Positions 48,079 through 56,667 of a stretch of DNA of 64,000 nucleotides are shown one piece after another. The position numbers and the translations under genes were made by a program. The notes below the pieces were generated by a model. The model made no database searches, was not told where the DNA came from, and saw only the letters and a list, made by a program, of their open reading frames with translations. Numbering within the stretch: position 1 is the first letter of the stretch; every line of letters begins with the position of its first letter. The stretch is from assembly GCF_011044495.1 (NCBI RefSeq), contig NZ_CP049143.1:3720001-3784000 (forward strand). Direction: 5' to 3'. Source of the stretch: Roseimicrobium sp. ORNL1 (lineage in GTDB: Bacteria; Verrucomicrobiota; Verrucomicrobiia; Verrucomicrobiales; Verrucomicrobiaceae).

Positions 48079-48879
48079 TCATTCCTCCTCTTCCTTGCCA
48101 TAATCGGGCGTGAGACCGTAAATAGTCTGTTCCATGAGGCGATACCCATCGGGCAGGTTCACCAGGGCCAGCTCTCCCGCCTCGGTGAAGAACGCCTTGA
48201 GCCGCCAGCTCTCCGTGGCTCCGAGTTCCAGGGTGTATCCCTGACGCTTCTGTCCCCCGATGTTCATGGAGCCTTCACGGGTGGTGAGGTGCACGGACTT
48301 CTCATCGGGCACGGCGGCCATGCCCGGCACCGCCTGCTTGCCGCTGCCCAGCATCTGGCGCAGCAGGGTCTGCATCATCTGCAACTCTGGGGCCGGCTCG
48401 CCCCCTCGCTGTGAGAACGTAATTGTCGGAGCCTTTTCCCCGGAGTTCCACACAAACTCAGCTTTGATATCGGGATCCTGCAGGGTAATGGTCCCCTTCA
48501 GGTATTCAAATTCCTCCATCCGGTTCAGTCGTGCATCCAGCCGCCAGACGACCGCCTGCTGCACACTCTTGAGCATGCCCTTTTCCAGCGTGCCGCTGAT
48601 TTTCAGCATATGCACCGGCGGATCACCCGGCTTGCTGTCGATGCCCCTAACGGGCAGCGCCATGACGGATGCGTGTCCAATTTTCTTCTCGTAGTGGTAC
48701 ACATACATGGCGTTGGTCTTGTTCCCCTGCTCCAGGAACAACTTCATCACGACCCGCGGCGGCACCTCGGCAAACTGCGAACTCTCCGGAAAATACGTAT
48801 ACCGCACCAGCAGCACCGTCATCACCAGCCAGAAAGCCAGGACCAATGCCATGAACAACCGAGTTACCATGCGCGCCAT
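48079..48879 (-). CDS. membrane-anchored hypothetical protein
   Basis: Protein of 266 residues with one N-terminal transmembrane segment (RLFMALVLAFWLVMTVLLV) and an extracytoplasmic domain with predicted beta strands. No family recognised. It starts 60 bases upstream of the ABC ATPase gene on the same strand and may be functionally linked to it. Confidence 0.62.
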   Translation of the reverse strand: MARMVTRLFMALVLAFWLVMTVLLVRYTYFPESSQFAEVPPRVVMKLFLEQGNKTNAMYVYHYEKKIGHASVMALPVRGIDSKPGDPPVHMLKISGTLEKGMLKSVQQAVVWRLDARLNRMEEFEYLKGTITLQDPDIKAEFVWNSGEKAPTITFSQRGGEPAPELQMMQTLLRQMLGSGKQAVPGMAAVPDEKSVHLTTREGSMNIGGQKRQGYTLELGATESWRLKAFFTEAGELALVNLPDGYRLMEQTIYGLTPDYGKEEEE

Positions 48880-49117
48880 GTTAGCGTACCGGCTCCCGCG
48901 GACTCAACCAGGAATCGACGGACCTCAGAAAAATTTACCAAGATTGAACAAATTGTTGTCGTGCAATACTCAAGGCGTCGATTGCGCGTTCATGGTTCTG
49001 CGCTAACAACTCCCAGCCCCGCGACGCCCGCACCATGCCAGTCCGGGTCCCGTGATTGATTGATTTCTGCCAGCCTGCAAGAGTCACCGTTAAAAAACAC
49101 ACATCACACCACGCACC

Positions 49118-50137
49118 ATGTCCACCTTTCAGATCATTGGTACCGGCGCCGTTGTCATCATCGGCCTTTTCTTCATTCTCATCCTCGGGAAGTTCTTCAA
49201 TCTCTGGCTGCGTGCCAAGGTGGCGAATGCACCCGTGGGCATCCCCACTCTCGTGGCCATGTGGCTGCGTGGGGTGCCCAATGCCTTGATCGTGGATACT
49301 CGCATCACCGCCGTAAAGTCCGGCAATCCCCTCACCACGGACCAGCTTGAAGCGCACTACCTCGCCGGCGGCAATGTGACGCATGTGGTACTGTCCCTCA
49401 TTGCAGCGAACAAGGCGGGCATCCAGCTCGACTTCGACCGCGCCTGCGCCATCGACCTCGCCGTGAAGGGCACTTCCAAAACTGTGATCGAAGCCGTGCG
49501 CACCAGCATCAATCCCAAGGTCATCGACTGCCCCAGCGCGGAAATGGGCAAAGGCGGCAAGATCGACGCCGTGGCACGCGACGGTATTTCGCTCCGCGTA
49601 CGCGCCCGTGTGACCGTGCGCACGAATCTGGACCGCTTCATCGGCGGCGCCACGGAAGAAACCGTGATCGCCCGTGTGGGTGAAGGCATCGTGACCTGCA
49701 TCGGCTCCAGCGCCAGCTACAAGGACGTGCTGGAAAATCCGGACAGCATTTCCAAGGTGGTGCTGCAGAAGGGTGTGGATGTGGGCACCGCGTTTGAGAT
49801 CATCTCCATCGACATCGCCGACGTGGATGTGGGCGAAAACGTGGGCGCCAAACTCCAGGCCGACCAGGCGGAGACGGACAAGAAGATTGCCCAGGCCAAT
49901 GCCGAAGTACGCCGTGCCGCAGCCGTGGCCGTCGAACAGGAAATGTCCGCCAAGACCCAGGACATGCGCGCACGCGTGGTGGAAGCCGAGGCGCAGGTGC
50001 CCATGGCCATTGCAGAAGCCTTCCGCAATGGCAACCTGGGCATCATGGACTACGCCCGCTATCGCAACATCTCCGCGGACACCGAAATGCGGCAGAGCAT
50101 TGCCGGCGAATCTCCGGCCCAGCACGAAAAGAAGTAA
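49118..50137 (+). CDS. floA: flotillin-like protein
   Basis: FloA/YqfA (UPF0365) protein of 339 residues. An N-terminal membrane-inserting segment ([22 protein letters not shown]) is followed by the SPFH-like domain ([18 protein letters not shown]-type [16 protein letters not shown]) and the coiled coil with the conserved [11 protein letters not shown] and [11 protein letters not shown]. FloA organises membrane microdomains. The motif order is conserved over the full length, so I am confident. It is followed by two genes on the same strand. Confidence 0.95.
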   Translation: MSTFQIIGTGAVVIIGLFFILILGKFFNLWLRAKVANAPVGIPTLVAMWLRGVPNALIVDTRITAVKSGNPLTTDQLEAHYLAGGNVTHVVLSLIAANKAGIQLDFDRACAIDLAVKGTSKTVIEAVRTSINPKVIDCPSAEMGKGGKIDAVARDGISLRVRARVTVRTNLDRFIGGATEETVIARVGEGIVTCIGSSASYKDVLENPDSISKVVLQKGVDVGTAFEIISIDIADVDVGENVGAKLQADQAETDKKIAQANAEVRRAAAVAVEQEMSAKTQDMRARVVEAEAQVPMAIAEAFRNGNLGIMDYARYRNISADTEMRQSIAGESPAQHEKK

Positions 50138-50161
50138 ACGCAGAAGCCCGCGAAGACGAAA

Positions 50162-50192
50162 GGCAGCGTCCACACCCTGCGGGGACGCTGCC
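50162..50192 (+). terminator. hairpin after floA
   Basis: Perfect 10-bp stem (ggcagcgtcc / ggacgctgcc) with an 11-base loop, 24 bases after the floA stop. No T run follows, so termination would be weak or Rho-linked. It separates floA from the next gene. Confidence 0.5.
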
Positions 50193-50238
50193 GGCCACTA
50201 ATCAAAATAGTCAAACAACCGGCGGACCTCCCTCTCCC

Positions 50239-50934
50239 ATGCTTCACCCCCTGGCACTGACACCTCTCCTTGCCGAAGTCGATCTTGGCCAGGTAGTCAC
50301 CGTCATCGTGTTCCTGGCGGTCATTTTCATCAACTGGCTGATCAATCTCTGGAAGCAAAAGCAGGAGGCGGCAGAACGCGACCGCCATATGCCCACCGAG
50401 GACGAGACTGAGATGCGGCGCAAGGCATGGGCGGAACAAACCAAAAAAATCGAGGAACCACCCACGAGACTGCCCCAGCATCCGCCCTCCCCTGCCTCGC
50501 CCACCACAGGCGGTTCCCTCAAGGAACTCTTCGAGGAACTGAAGCGTGCCGCCCAGGAAGCACAAGCACCGTCGCCACCGCCGATGCCCGCTCATCCGCA
50601 TCCGCAGCGCCCACATCAGCCATCACACCGTCCTGTGGCGCCACCTCTGCCCACTGCAGCATCGCGGGCACACCAAGCTCCCCCCCTTTCTCCCGCATCG
50701 CGCCCTCAGGCCCCGGCAAGAACTACCGTGGATGGTCCTCTGCAAACGCATGCCGCCTCTGCAGCACTGGCCTCACACGCCTACGATACCAAACTGCCCT
50801 CACGGCGGAACTCCCACCCCCTTGCTGCCCTGCTTCACACTTCGGCTGGCTACCAGCAGGCCTTCATCTTGAAGGAGATTTTGGACACCCCCAAGGGCAT
50901 CCGGAATACGCCTTGGGACAACGATCCGTCCTGA
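50239..50934 (+). CDS. membrane protein with proline-rich tail
   Basis: Protein of 231 residues with one transmembrane helix near the N-terminus (VVTVIVFLAVIFINWLINLW), a charged helix, and a long proline/histidine-rich disordered part (about 85-175). The last 30 residues are ordered and end in AFILKEILDTPKGIR, which looks like a conserved short motif. It lies directly after floA and could be a microdomain component; this is inferred from position only. Confidence 0.7.
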   Translation: MLHPLALTPLLAEVDLGQVVTVIVFLAVIFINWLINLWKQKQEAAERDRHMPTEDETEMRRKAWAEQTKKIEEPPTRLPQHPPSPASPTTGGSLKELFEELKRAAQEAQAPSPPPMPAHPHPQRPHQPSHRPVAPPLPTAASRAHQAPPLSPASRPQAPARTTVDGPLQTHAASAALASHAYDTKLPSRRNSHPLAALLHTSAGYQQAFILKEILDTPKGIRNTPWDNDPS

Positions 50935-51001
50935 GGCTCTCCTTGGGAACTCCATGAAGTTTGGCTGGTCGGGACCCTTCGTTTCCGATACGCTTGCTCG
51001 C

Positions 51002-51556
51002 ATGAAGACTGCCGTGCCCCGCAGCCGTGGCTTCTGCTGGCTGCCTCTCACTGCCGCGCTGCTCCTTGCTTCCGGCCCCGTCAGCATCCTCGCGCAGGTG
51101 ATACCCGCGACGCCGAAGAAATTCACCAAACGCATCGAAGGCAGTGGCGGCGCCAGCATCGGTCCCGGCCTCGGCCCGGTTGCTCCCAAGCCTCCGCCCA
51201 TCTTGCGCACCACGATGTATTACACCGTGTCGGATTCTCGGCAGTGGACCAGCAGTGACGGCAAGCCCCTGCTGGCCAAGCTCATCATCTTTGAGGAAGC
51301 CGTCATCGAAACACAGGGAAACCAGACCCCTCCGCCCACTCCACCCGCCATGCCAGCCAACCCCACCGTGGTGCGTGATGGCAAGGTCCGCCTCCTGTCC
51401 GGCACCAAGCCCTACGAGGTCCCTCTGGACCGCCTGTCCCAGCCGGACCGGGATTTTGTTGAAGGTATCCGTGCCGCCGTCGCTGCCAGGAACTTCCAGG
51501 CACCCGCTGCGCCTGCGTCACAGCCACAGCCACAGGGAGAAAAGGAAAAGAAATAG
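51002..51556 (+). CDS. secreted hypothetical protein
   Basis: Protein of 184 residues with a signal peptide (FCWLPLTAALLLASGPVSILAQ). The mature part has a strand-rich domain with TMYYTVSDSRQWTSSDGKPL, and a run of prolines. It ends in VRLLSGTKPYEVPLDRLSQ and a Gln/Pro-rich tail. An ATG at 50954 would add a weakly supported leader. No family recognised. Confidence 0.62.
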   Translation: MKTAVPRSRGFCWLPLTAALLLASGPVSILAQVIPATPKKFTKRIEGSGGASIGPGLGPVAPKPPPILRTTMYYTVSDSRQWTSSDGKPLLAKLIIFEEAVIETQGNQTPPPTPPAMPANPTVVRDGKVRLLSGTKPYEVPLDRLSQPDRDFVEGIRAAVAARNFQAPAAPASQPQPQGEKEKK

Positions 51557-51652
51557 CGGTCAAATCCGGTTCCTTTGCAAACAGACTTGCATCCACCGCG
51601 CGACTGGCTTAATCGTTTTCCCCTGCTCCTCAGAGCAGAACAAAATCAGAAG

Positions 51653-51736
51653 GCCGGCGTGGTGAAATTGGTAGACGCGCTAGACTCAAAATCTTGTGTC
51701 CGCGAGGACGTGTCGGTTCGAGTCCGACCGCCGGTA
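51653..51736 (+). tRNA. tRNA-Leu (anticodon CAA)
   Basis: Class II tRNA of 84 bases without encoded CCA. The acceptor arm (gccggcg / cgccggt, with a G-U at the end) closes. The D-arm region tggtgaaattggtagac is typical of tRNA-Leu. The anticodon loop ctcaaaa gives CAA. A long variable arm (gtccgcgaggacg) and T-loop ttcgagt follow. One T-T mismatch is seen in the anticodon stem. The 3' end is followed by a truncated integrase, as at tRNA attachment sites. Confidence 0.9.
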
Positions 51737-51851
51737 CTTTGCTGAAACTCAGAGGTTTCTCGCGCCAATGCGATGGCAGAATTCGCAAAACACAGAAGGA
51801 CTGCTTTGCAGCTGGTTTGCATTTTCGGACTTCACCTCCCCTGTTCAGGCT

Positions 51852-52388
51852 GTGGAAAGGCTTACGCCCACCTGGGACCAGTTCCAGCAAATGGTGGCGT
51901 ACACACGTGAGAACACCATCAATCGACGTTGCGCCGCCAGCGGTGACTTTGTGGAGTTCATGGGCCTGTCCGGGCTGGGCAATGGTGAGGTAGCTGAACT
52001 GAAGGTACGCGATGTGGATCTTGCCCGCGGCAAGATTTGGGTCCGCCGCCAGAAAACGGACACGGGTTTCCATATTCCCATCTTCCCCCGCCTGCGCCCG
52101 TTGGTGGAACGGTTGGTACGCGCCCAGCGATCCGACCCAAATGCCAAACTGGTGCCTATTTCGGAGGCCAAACACGCCCTCGACTCTGCCTGTAAGGCGC
52201 TACAATTCCCTCACTTCACCCAGAGATCCCTCCGGCGCATGTTCATTACGGACGCCTTGGAAAAGGGCATCGACGTGAAGACCATCGCCGAGTGGCAGGG
52301 TCATCGGGACGGGGGCAAGCTGATTCTCGAAACGTACAGCCACGTCCGCCGCCCGCACCATGACAGGATGGCGGAGTTACTCGCTTGA
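51852..52388 (+). pseudogene. truncated tyrosine recombinase (catalytic half only)
   Basis: The 178 residues from 51852 correspond to the C-terminal catalytic domain of a phage-type integrase: LSGLGNGEVAELKVRDVDL, RRQKTDTGFHIPIFP, QRSLRRMFIT, AEWQGHRDGGK and LETYSHV with the tyrosine. The N-terminal DNA-binding half is missing, as the frame runs back into the tRNA. The box I arginine and the first histidine of H-x-x-R are not in their usual form (GLGNGE, QRSLR). I recall similar motifs in Verrucomicrobia integrases, so these changes may be a family trait. Confidence 0.75.
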
Positions 52389-52590
52389 TTCGCCATCGTA
52401 GTTTCCCTGGACGATCCCAGCTCAATCGGGGGCTTCCTAGTGGTCACGTGGATCCACCTGTGGCTCATGATGGATGGGCTAAGGGCTTCCGCTACTCAAT
52501 GATGACCCGCAGAAACACCTGAACTCTACAATTGGCGACGGAACTTGGCAGTGCTGGACATCGTTTAGTCAGTCCACTAAAGTCTATCCG

Positions 52591-53574
52591 ATGGCTAAAC
52601 CACCACCCCATTTCGGAGCCTTTGGCGGTGGGTGGAGCGATGTAAAGCTCTCCGTTGTCCGTGATTACTTCACGTGTTTCAACACGGCTCTCAGCAAAAC
52701 CGGTTTCACGAGGGTGTACATTGACGGCTTTGCTGGTGGCGGGCGTGTTAGGCCAGGGCAAAGAGAGAAACCGAACCCAACTCCCCTCCCTTCGCGCGAT
52801 TTGTTTTCCGGGCACCTACCGCAGGAGGACGCGAAAGTTTCTTCCTACGAGGATGTTGACGAGCAAGAGGAGACAAAATTTCGGCACGGGTCTCCCCTCA
52901 TGGCTCTGGAAACTGACCCGGGGTTTCATGAGTTTATATTCATTGATCGCAACTCCAACACACTGGCCCAGCTTGAAGCGCAGGTGGAAGAAACAGGAAA
53001 AGTACGAGAAAGACGAGTGCAGTACATATGTGACGACGCCAATTCTGCTCTCTCCAAGATCTCGCAGATGGACTGGACCAAGAGGCGTGCCACAATATTC
53101 CTCGATCCATTTGCCCTGCACCTGCGATGGAACACTGTCGAGGATATTGCGAAAACAAAGGCAATGGATATGTGGATGCTGTTTCCGGCAATGGCAGTCA
53201 ATCGCATGTTGCCGCGTGATGCCGAAGTCCCTGAGGCTTGGGCGCAACGTCTTGACGAGACCTTTGGAGACAGTTCCTGGCGACAGGAGTTCTACGCCAC
53301 TCCACAGAGAGGCCCCCAATCCGAGTTGTTTCCAGAAACCCTATTCACCACGCGTGAGGCCAAGCTGAACGACCCATTTGGACGTTTGAGCCGCTATGTC
53401 ACCCGGAGACTGAGGCTGGTGTTTGCGAGTACGGTCGAAGAACCTCTGATTTTGAAGACGGCTTCTGGCTCGCCATTGTTCCTCCTATGCTTTGCTGTTG
53501 CAAACGAAAGGGGTGCACCAATCGCCACACGAATCGCCCAGCACATCATTAAGAAACAGCAAAATGGCCAATAG
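52591..53574 (+). CDS. tcmP: three-Cys-motif partner protein (TcmP-like)
   Basis: Protein of 327 residues resembling the TcmP family, which is found beside proteins with a three-Cys motif. Visible features are WSDVKLSVVRDYFTCF at the start, VYIDGFAGGGRV (methyltransferase-like glycine loop), HGSPLMALE, and IFIDRNSNTLAQLE. The family is known from mobile and phage-related DNA; its activity is not established. Its end overlaps the start of the Gp37/Gp68-like gene by 11 bases, which supports the pairing. Confidence 0.85.
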   Translation: MAKPPPHFGAFGGGWSDVKLSVVRDYFTCFNTALSKTGFTRVYIDGFAGGGRVRPGQREKPNPTPLPSRDLFSGHLPQEDAKVSSYEDVDEQEETKFRHGSPLMALETDPGFHEFIFIDRNSNTLAQLEAQVEETGKVRERRVQYICDDANSALSKISQMDWTKRRATIFLDPFALHLRWNTVEDIAKTKAMDMWMLFPAMAVNRMLPRDAEVPEAWAQRLDETFGDSSWRQEFYATPQRGPQSELFPETLFTTREAKLNDPFGRLSRYVTRRLRLVFASTVEEPLILKTASGSPLFLLCFAVANERGAPIATRIAQHIIKKQQNGQ

Positions 53575-54286
53575 CTCCATCGAATGGACTGAGTTTACGT
53601 GGAATCCCACAACAGGCTGCGACAAGATCTCTGCCGGCTGCAAAAACTGCTATGCAGAAGTAATGACGCGTCGCTTGAAGGCGATGGGACTAGCCAAGTA
53701 TCAGGCGGGATTTGCCGTCCGTTGCCACGAAGATGCGCTCGACATGCCGCGCGCTTGGCGGAAGCCCAGCGTAGTCTTTGTCAATTCCATGAGCGACCTT
53801 TTTCACGACGAAGTGCCTTTGCTTTTCATCGAAAAGGTTTTTGAGGTAATGAACCAATGTCCTCAGCACGTATTTCAGGTGCTTACAAAGCGCGCGGAAC
53901 GTTTGGCCCAAGTGGCCAAAAAACTCAACTGGACCCCCAACATCTGGATGGGGGTGAGTGTAGAGAATGAGGCGGCAACTTGGCGAATTGACTACCTTCG
54001 AAAAGTACCCGCGACTGTTCGTTTTCTTTCCTGCGAACCCCTAATAGGCCCCCTGCCAAAGCTTAGGTTGGCCGGTATTCATTGGGTTATTGTAGGCGGT
54101 GAAAGCGGCGCTCACTCCCGGCCTATGTCAGCAGACTGGGTTCGCCAGATCCAGCGACAGTGTGAAAAACTCGACGTTGCCTTTTTCTTCAAGCAATGGG
54201 GCGGTAGAAACAAGAAGGCTGCGGGTCGGGAGATCAACGGAAGGACATATGACGGCATGCCTGCAAGGAAGGCGGCCTTTCCATGA
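53564..54286 (+). CDS. phage Gp37/Gp68-like three-Cys protein
   Basis: Protein of 240 residues (DUF5131 / Gp37-Gp68 group). It starts with IEWTEFTWNPTTGCDKISAG and carries a Cys motif C19-x6-C26-x2-C29 (in KNCYAE), reminiscent of radical-SAM motifs. Other family features are VFVNSMSDLFHDEVP, LTKRAERLAQ, WMGVSVENEAAT, RFLSCEPLIGP, VIVGGESGAHSRPM and FFFKQWGG. It is the expected partner of TcmP. Function unknown; possible nucleic-acid or tRNA modification. Confidence 0.88.
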   Translation: MANSSIEWTEFTWNPTTGCDKISAGCKNCYAEVMTRRLKAMGLAKYQAGFAVRCHEDALDMPRAWRKPSVVFVNSMSDLFHDEVPLLFIEKVFEVMNQCPQHVFQVLTKRAERLAQVAKKLNWTPNIWMGVSVENEAATWRIDYLRKVPATVRFLSCEPLIGPLPKLRLAGIHWVIVGGESGAHSRPMSADWVRQIQRQCEKLDVAFFFKQWGGRNKKAAGREINGRTYDGMPARKAAFP

Positions 54287-54770
54287 GATTTCAAGAGAGG
54301 TTAGATGCGCACCCACGTCTAAGCTCCACACTGTATTTAGAGCCGCCCGCTCCCATGGTACGGAGGAAGGCCGCCTCATGGAAAAGCAACGTACAGATTA
54401 ATGTGGCTCTAAGTGTTTGGAAGTGTTGCAGTCACTTTTGCTGCATTTTCAGCTAGGCCCGTCATCTAGCTTTCGAGCTGTGGCAAGTGCAGACCAGTAC
54501 CGTCAATTGCGATGGCCAGCTTGGGCTCCTTAGAACGAGATTAAGCTTCCTTGGGGCAGACCTGGGATGACGTTATGGGGGAATACTCCGCGAACAACCC
54601 TTGTTTGGTGCAATAGCAGCCTGATCCGTGTTACATACAAATGACGATCTGAAGATTCAGTATCGATCCACTGAAACTTCCGTACTCCTCAGCCATACCT
54701 CCAAGCCCCAGCCGGTAACCTCCGGGTGGGGCTTCTTTGTATGCAACAACATCAACCCACTCAGACCACT
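54287..54770. other. degraded or non-coding stretch
   Basis: No supportable gene in 484 bases. The GC content and base use look different from the neighbours, and short frames are interrupted. A pair of inverted words (ggcggcctt at 54271-54279 and aaggccgcc at 54367-54375) brackets the first 100 bases. A terminator-like hairpin closes the stretch at 54703-54734. Confidence 0.5.
54703..54734 (+). terminator. hairpin A, 36 bases before the gene at 54771
   Basis: Arms aagccccagccgg (54703-54715) and ccgggtggggctt (54722-54734), one mismatch, 6-base loop, followed by ctttg-type tail (cttctttg). It is a terminator-like hairpin and shares the aagcccc/ggggcttctt core with hairpin D. Confidence 0.75.
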
Positions 54771-54899
54771 ATGTTCAACACCAACCTTCTCAAAGCACTT
54801 CGCCAAGGTCTGGAAGTCGTGCTCACGATTTCCACTGTCATCATGACTGCCCTAGACCTGCTGCCCAAACACCCCCGCAAACTTCGCAAACATCACTGA
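54771..54899 (+). CDS. small protein
   Basis: Possible protein of 42 residues: MFNTNLLKALRQGLEVVLTI, then a hydrophobic stretch and a basic tail (PKHPRKLRKHH). It lies directly after hairpin A with the start context accactATG, which recurs at 55211. It is followed after 4 bases by the next small gene. The size makes certainty impossible. Confidence 0.5.
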   Translation: MFNTNLLKALRQGLEVVLTISTVIMTALDLLPKHPRKLRKHH

Positions 54900-54903
54900 G
54901 CCT

Positions 54904-55116
54904 ATGCCCAGGCCAACATACTACAGCCCTGTCATTTCCAGATTCATGGTTTCAGTCCTGTACCATGAAAGCCGAAGGAGGCGTATGCCCATGACGCGCC
55001 TAACCGACGTACTCCTGCGCCAAGCGCTCCTCGGATCTCCGGGCTGGCAAACCGCCAGCAGCCTGCAGGCCACGGAAACTTCCCCACAGCATGTCACGTC
55101 CAAAACAGGGACGTAG
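54904..55116 (+). CDS. small protein, possible ribbon-helix-helix type
   Basis: Protein of 70 residues. The first part (PRPTYYSPVISRFMVSVLYH) and the helical stretch RMPMTRLTDVLLRQALLGSP resemble a strand followed by two helices, as in small ribbon-helix-helix DNA-binding proteins. Its C-terminal end (TAS...) looks unstructured. It starts 4 bases after the stop of the preceding small gene. The family is not certain. Confidence 0.55.
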   Translation: MPRPTYYSPVISRFMVSVLYHESRRRRMPMTRLTDVLLRQALLGSPGWQTASSLQATETSPQHVTSKTGT

Positions 55117-55145
55117 GTTTACATTCACCATCACACACTGCAGCC

Positions 55146-55170
55146 AGGCCAGCCTCAACAGGGCTGGCCT
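55146..55170 (+). terminator. hairpin B, 40 bases before the gene at 55211
   Basis: Perfect 9-bp stem (aggccagcc 55146-55154; ggctggcct 55162-55170), 7-base loop, followed by tcttcg. It lies 30 bases after the stop of the small gene at 55116. Confidence 0.75.
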
Positions 55171-55210
55171 TCTTCGTATCTGCACCAACAAACACCAAAC
55201 TCGTACCACT

Positions 55211-55762
55211 ATGGCCATCGTACTTGAAGCCAACTACGCGAAAAAGCTGGGTCTTCCCGGCTACTCTTCCCATCAGTACAGTATCAGCATCCGTACCGAG
55301 CTCACCGATTTGAGCCAGGTCGAAGCTGAAAGCGCCCGTCTCTATGCGCTGCTTCAGTCGGCAGTGGACAAAGACATTCAGGAAGTGGGGTTCATTCCCG
55401 ACAACAACACCTACGGCATGAACGCCAACGGTCAAAATCACCATGGCAATGGCTTCCACGGCCAAGTCAACGGCAACGATCGTCACAACGGCAGCACCAA
55501 CGGAACCCATCAGGCCAAGGGATTCGGTGACCGATGGAACTGCACAGACGGTCAAAAAGGGTTTATCCAGCGGATCGTCAACGAGAACAAGCTCGACAAA
55601 GGTGAGGTCGAACACCTCGCCAATCAGCTTTTCGGCGCTGGCGTGAAGCAGCTCAACAAGATGCAGGCTTCACAACTTATTGAAGACCTCCTCGTGAAAG
55701 TCGGCAAGCCCGCACCACGCCAGACGCGCTGGCAGCAACGCCCCACCCAACAAGCAGCATGA
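55211..55762 (+). CDS. hypothetical mobile-element protein, two domains
   Basis: Protein of 183 residues. The N-terminal domain (about 1-65) has LEANYAKKLGLPGYSSHQYS, a strand, and a helix DLSQVEAESARLYALLQSAV, and resembles proteins that I associate with plasmid or phage regions. A low-complexity Asn/Gly/His linker (about 72-100) follows. The C-terminal part (TDGQKGFIQRIVNENKLD ... QLNKMQASQLIEDLLVKVG) is helical, of the kind seen at the C-terminus of DNA-repair related proteins. It overlaps the nuclease gene by ATGA. Confidence 0.75.
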   Translation: MAIVLEANYAKKLGLPGYSSHQYSISIRTELTDLSQVEAESARLYALLQSAVDKDIQEVGFIPDNNTYGMNANGQNHHGNGFHGQVNGNDRHNGSTNGTHQAKGFGDRWNCTDGQKGFIQRIVNENKLDKGEVEHLANQLFGAGVKQLNKMQASQLIEDLLVKVGKPAPRQTRWQQRPTQQAA

Positions 55763-56577
55763 CTACCCTCGCTGAATCTCCCCTACCCCAAGCCGAGCCC
55801 AGCGAGCAGGACATCATCACCGGCTTGCAGCAAACGGTCTCGGCTTCACGGCTGGCGCTGTTCCTGCAATGCCGTTTAAAGTTCTGGTTCCGCTACGTGC
55901 TCAAGCTCACAAAGCCCAAGACTCCCTCGCTCCATCTCGGCAACACGGTTCACGCTGTGCTGAAGGGCTGGAACAAAGCCAGATGGCTCCAAAACCCACT
56001 TACGCTCAAACAAGCTCATGATGCTTACACAGCAGCATGGGCGGACAATACAGAAGGTTCGGTAAACTGGGATCCTGGCGAGGAAGAAGAGGAAAAAACA
56101 ACCGGCTGGCGCCTAGTGGACACTTACCTGCGGGAACATCATGTTCCCGCGGAGGTAAAGCCCGATGCCGTGGAAGTCCCTGTCGAAGCAGATCTGCGTC
56201 GGCATGGCCTGCCCAAGCTCATCGGCATTCTGGATCTGGTGCAACAACGCAAGATCATCGACTACAAAACCATCGCCTCCACCCCCACTCCGGAGAAGGT
56301 CGCTCATAGTACTGAGATCCAGACCAGCAGCTACGCCATCCTTTACCGGCACAACACCGGCAACACCGAGGCTGGTATCCAACTGCACCACCTGGTGAAG
56401 CTCAAGAACCCCAGAGTGGTGATCACCTCGCTGCCTCCCATCAGCCAGCAACAGGAAACCCGACTGTATCGGCAGATGGATGCCTACCTGGACGGACTCC
56501 AGCAACCGCACTTCGTGCCTTCACCGGGTATGCATTGCTCAAGCTGCGAGTTCTTCAACGAATGCCGGCGAGCATAA
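55759..56577 (+). CDS. Cas4/AddB-like PD-(D/E)XK nuclease with Fe-S cysteines
   Basis: Protein of 272 residues. It has the RecB-family nuclease motifs: GNTVHAVL (His65), GILDLV (Asp159) and IIDYKT (Asp168, Lys170), and four cysteines in the Cas4/AddB arrangement: Cys38 in FLQCRLKFW, and Cys260, Cys263, Cys269 in HCSSCEFFNEC. So a 4Fe-4S-stapled exonuclease is likely. No cas genes or CRISPR array are near. The upstream gene overlaps it by ATGA, which suggests that the two act together in DNA end processing. Confidence 0.9.
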   Translation: MTTLAESPLPQAEPSEQDIITGLQQTVSASRLALFLQCRLKFWFRYVLKLTKPKTPSLHLGNTVHAVLKGWNKARWLQNPLTLKQAHDAYTAAWADNTEGSVNWDPGEEEEEKTTGWRLVDTYLREHHVPAEVKPDAVEVPVEADLRRHGLPKLIGILDLVQQRKIIDYKTIASTPTPEKVAHSTEIQTSSYAILYRHNTGNTEAGIQLHHLVKLKNPRVVITSLPPISQQQETRLYRQMDAYLDGLQQPHFVPSPGMHCSSCEFFNECRRA

Positions 56578-56613
56578 ACCCACAATCATCCTCAGCCAAA
56601 TACCCCATCTACC

Positions 56614-56647
56614 TGAGGCCAGCTCTCTTCACAAAGAGCTGGCCTCA
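56614..56647 (+). terminator. hairpin C, 20 bases before the gene at 56668
   Basis: Perfect 13-bp stem (tgaggccagctct 56614-56626; agagctggcctca 56635-56647) with an 8-base loop, 37 bases after the nuclease stop, followed by tcctttg and then a gaaagga ribosome-binding site. Confidence 0.8.
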
Positions 56648-56667
56648 TCCTTTGAAAGGAAACCCAC

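Noticed and set aside
51696-51851. Start of the integrase inside the tRNA gene.
   Set aside because: The ATG-like start lies in the tRNA, and the first 50 codons do not resemble an integrase; I take the gene as truncated.
54480-54560. A possible transposase remnant on the minus strand.
   Set aside because: The visible stretch is too short and not similar enough to anything to be called.
55091-55210. A longer version of the 183-residue protein starting at 55091.
   Set aside because: It would include hairpin B within the coding part, and its first 40 residues are not protein-like; the start at 55211 follows the recurrent accactATG context.
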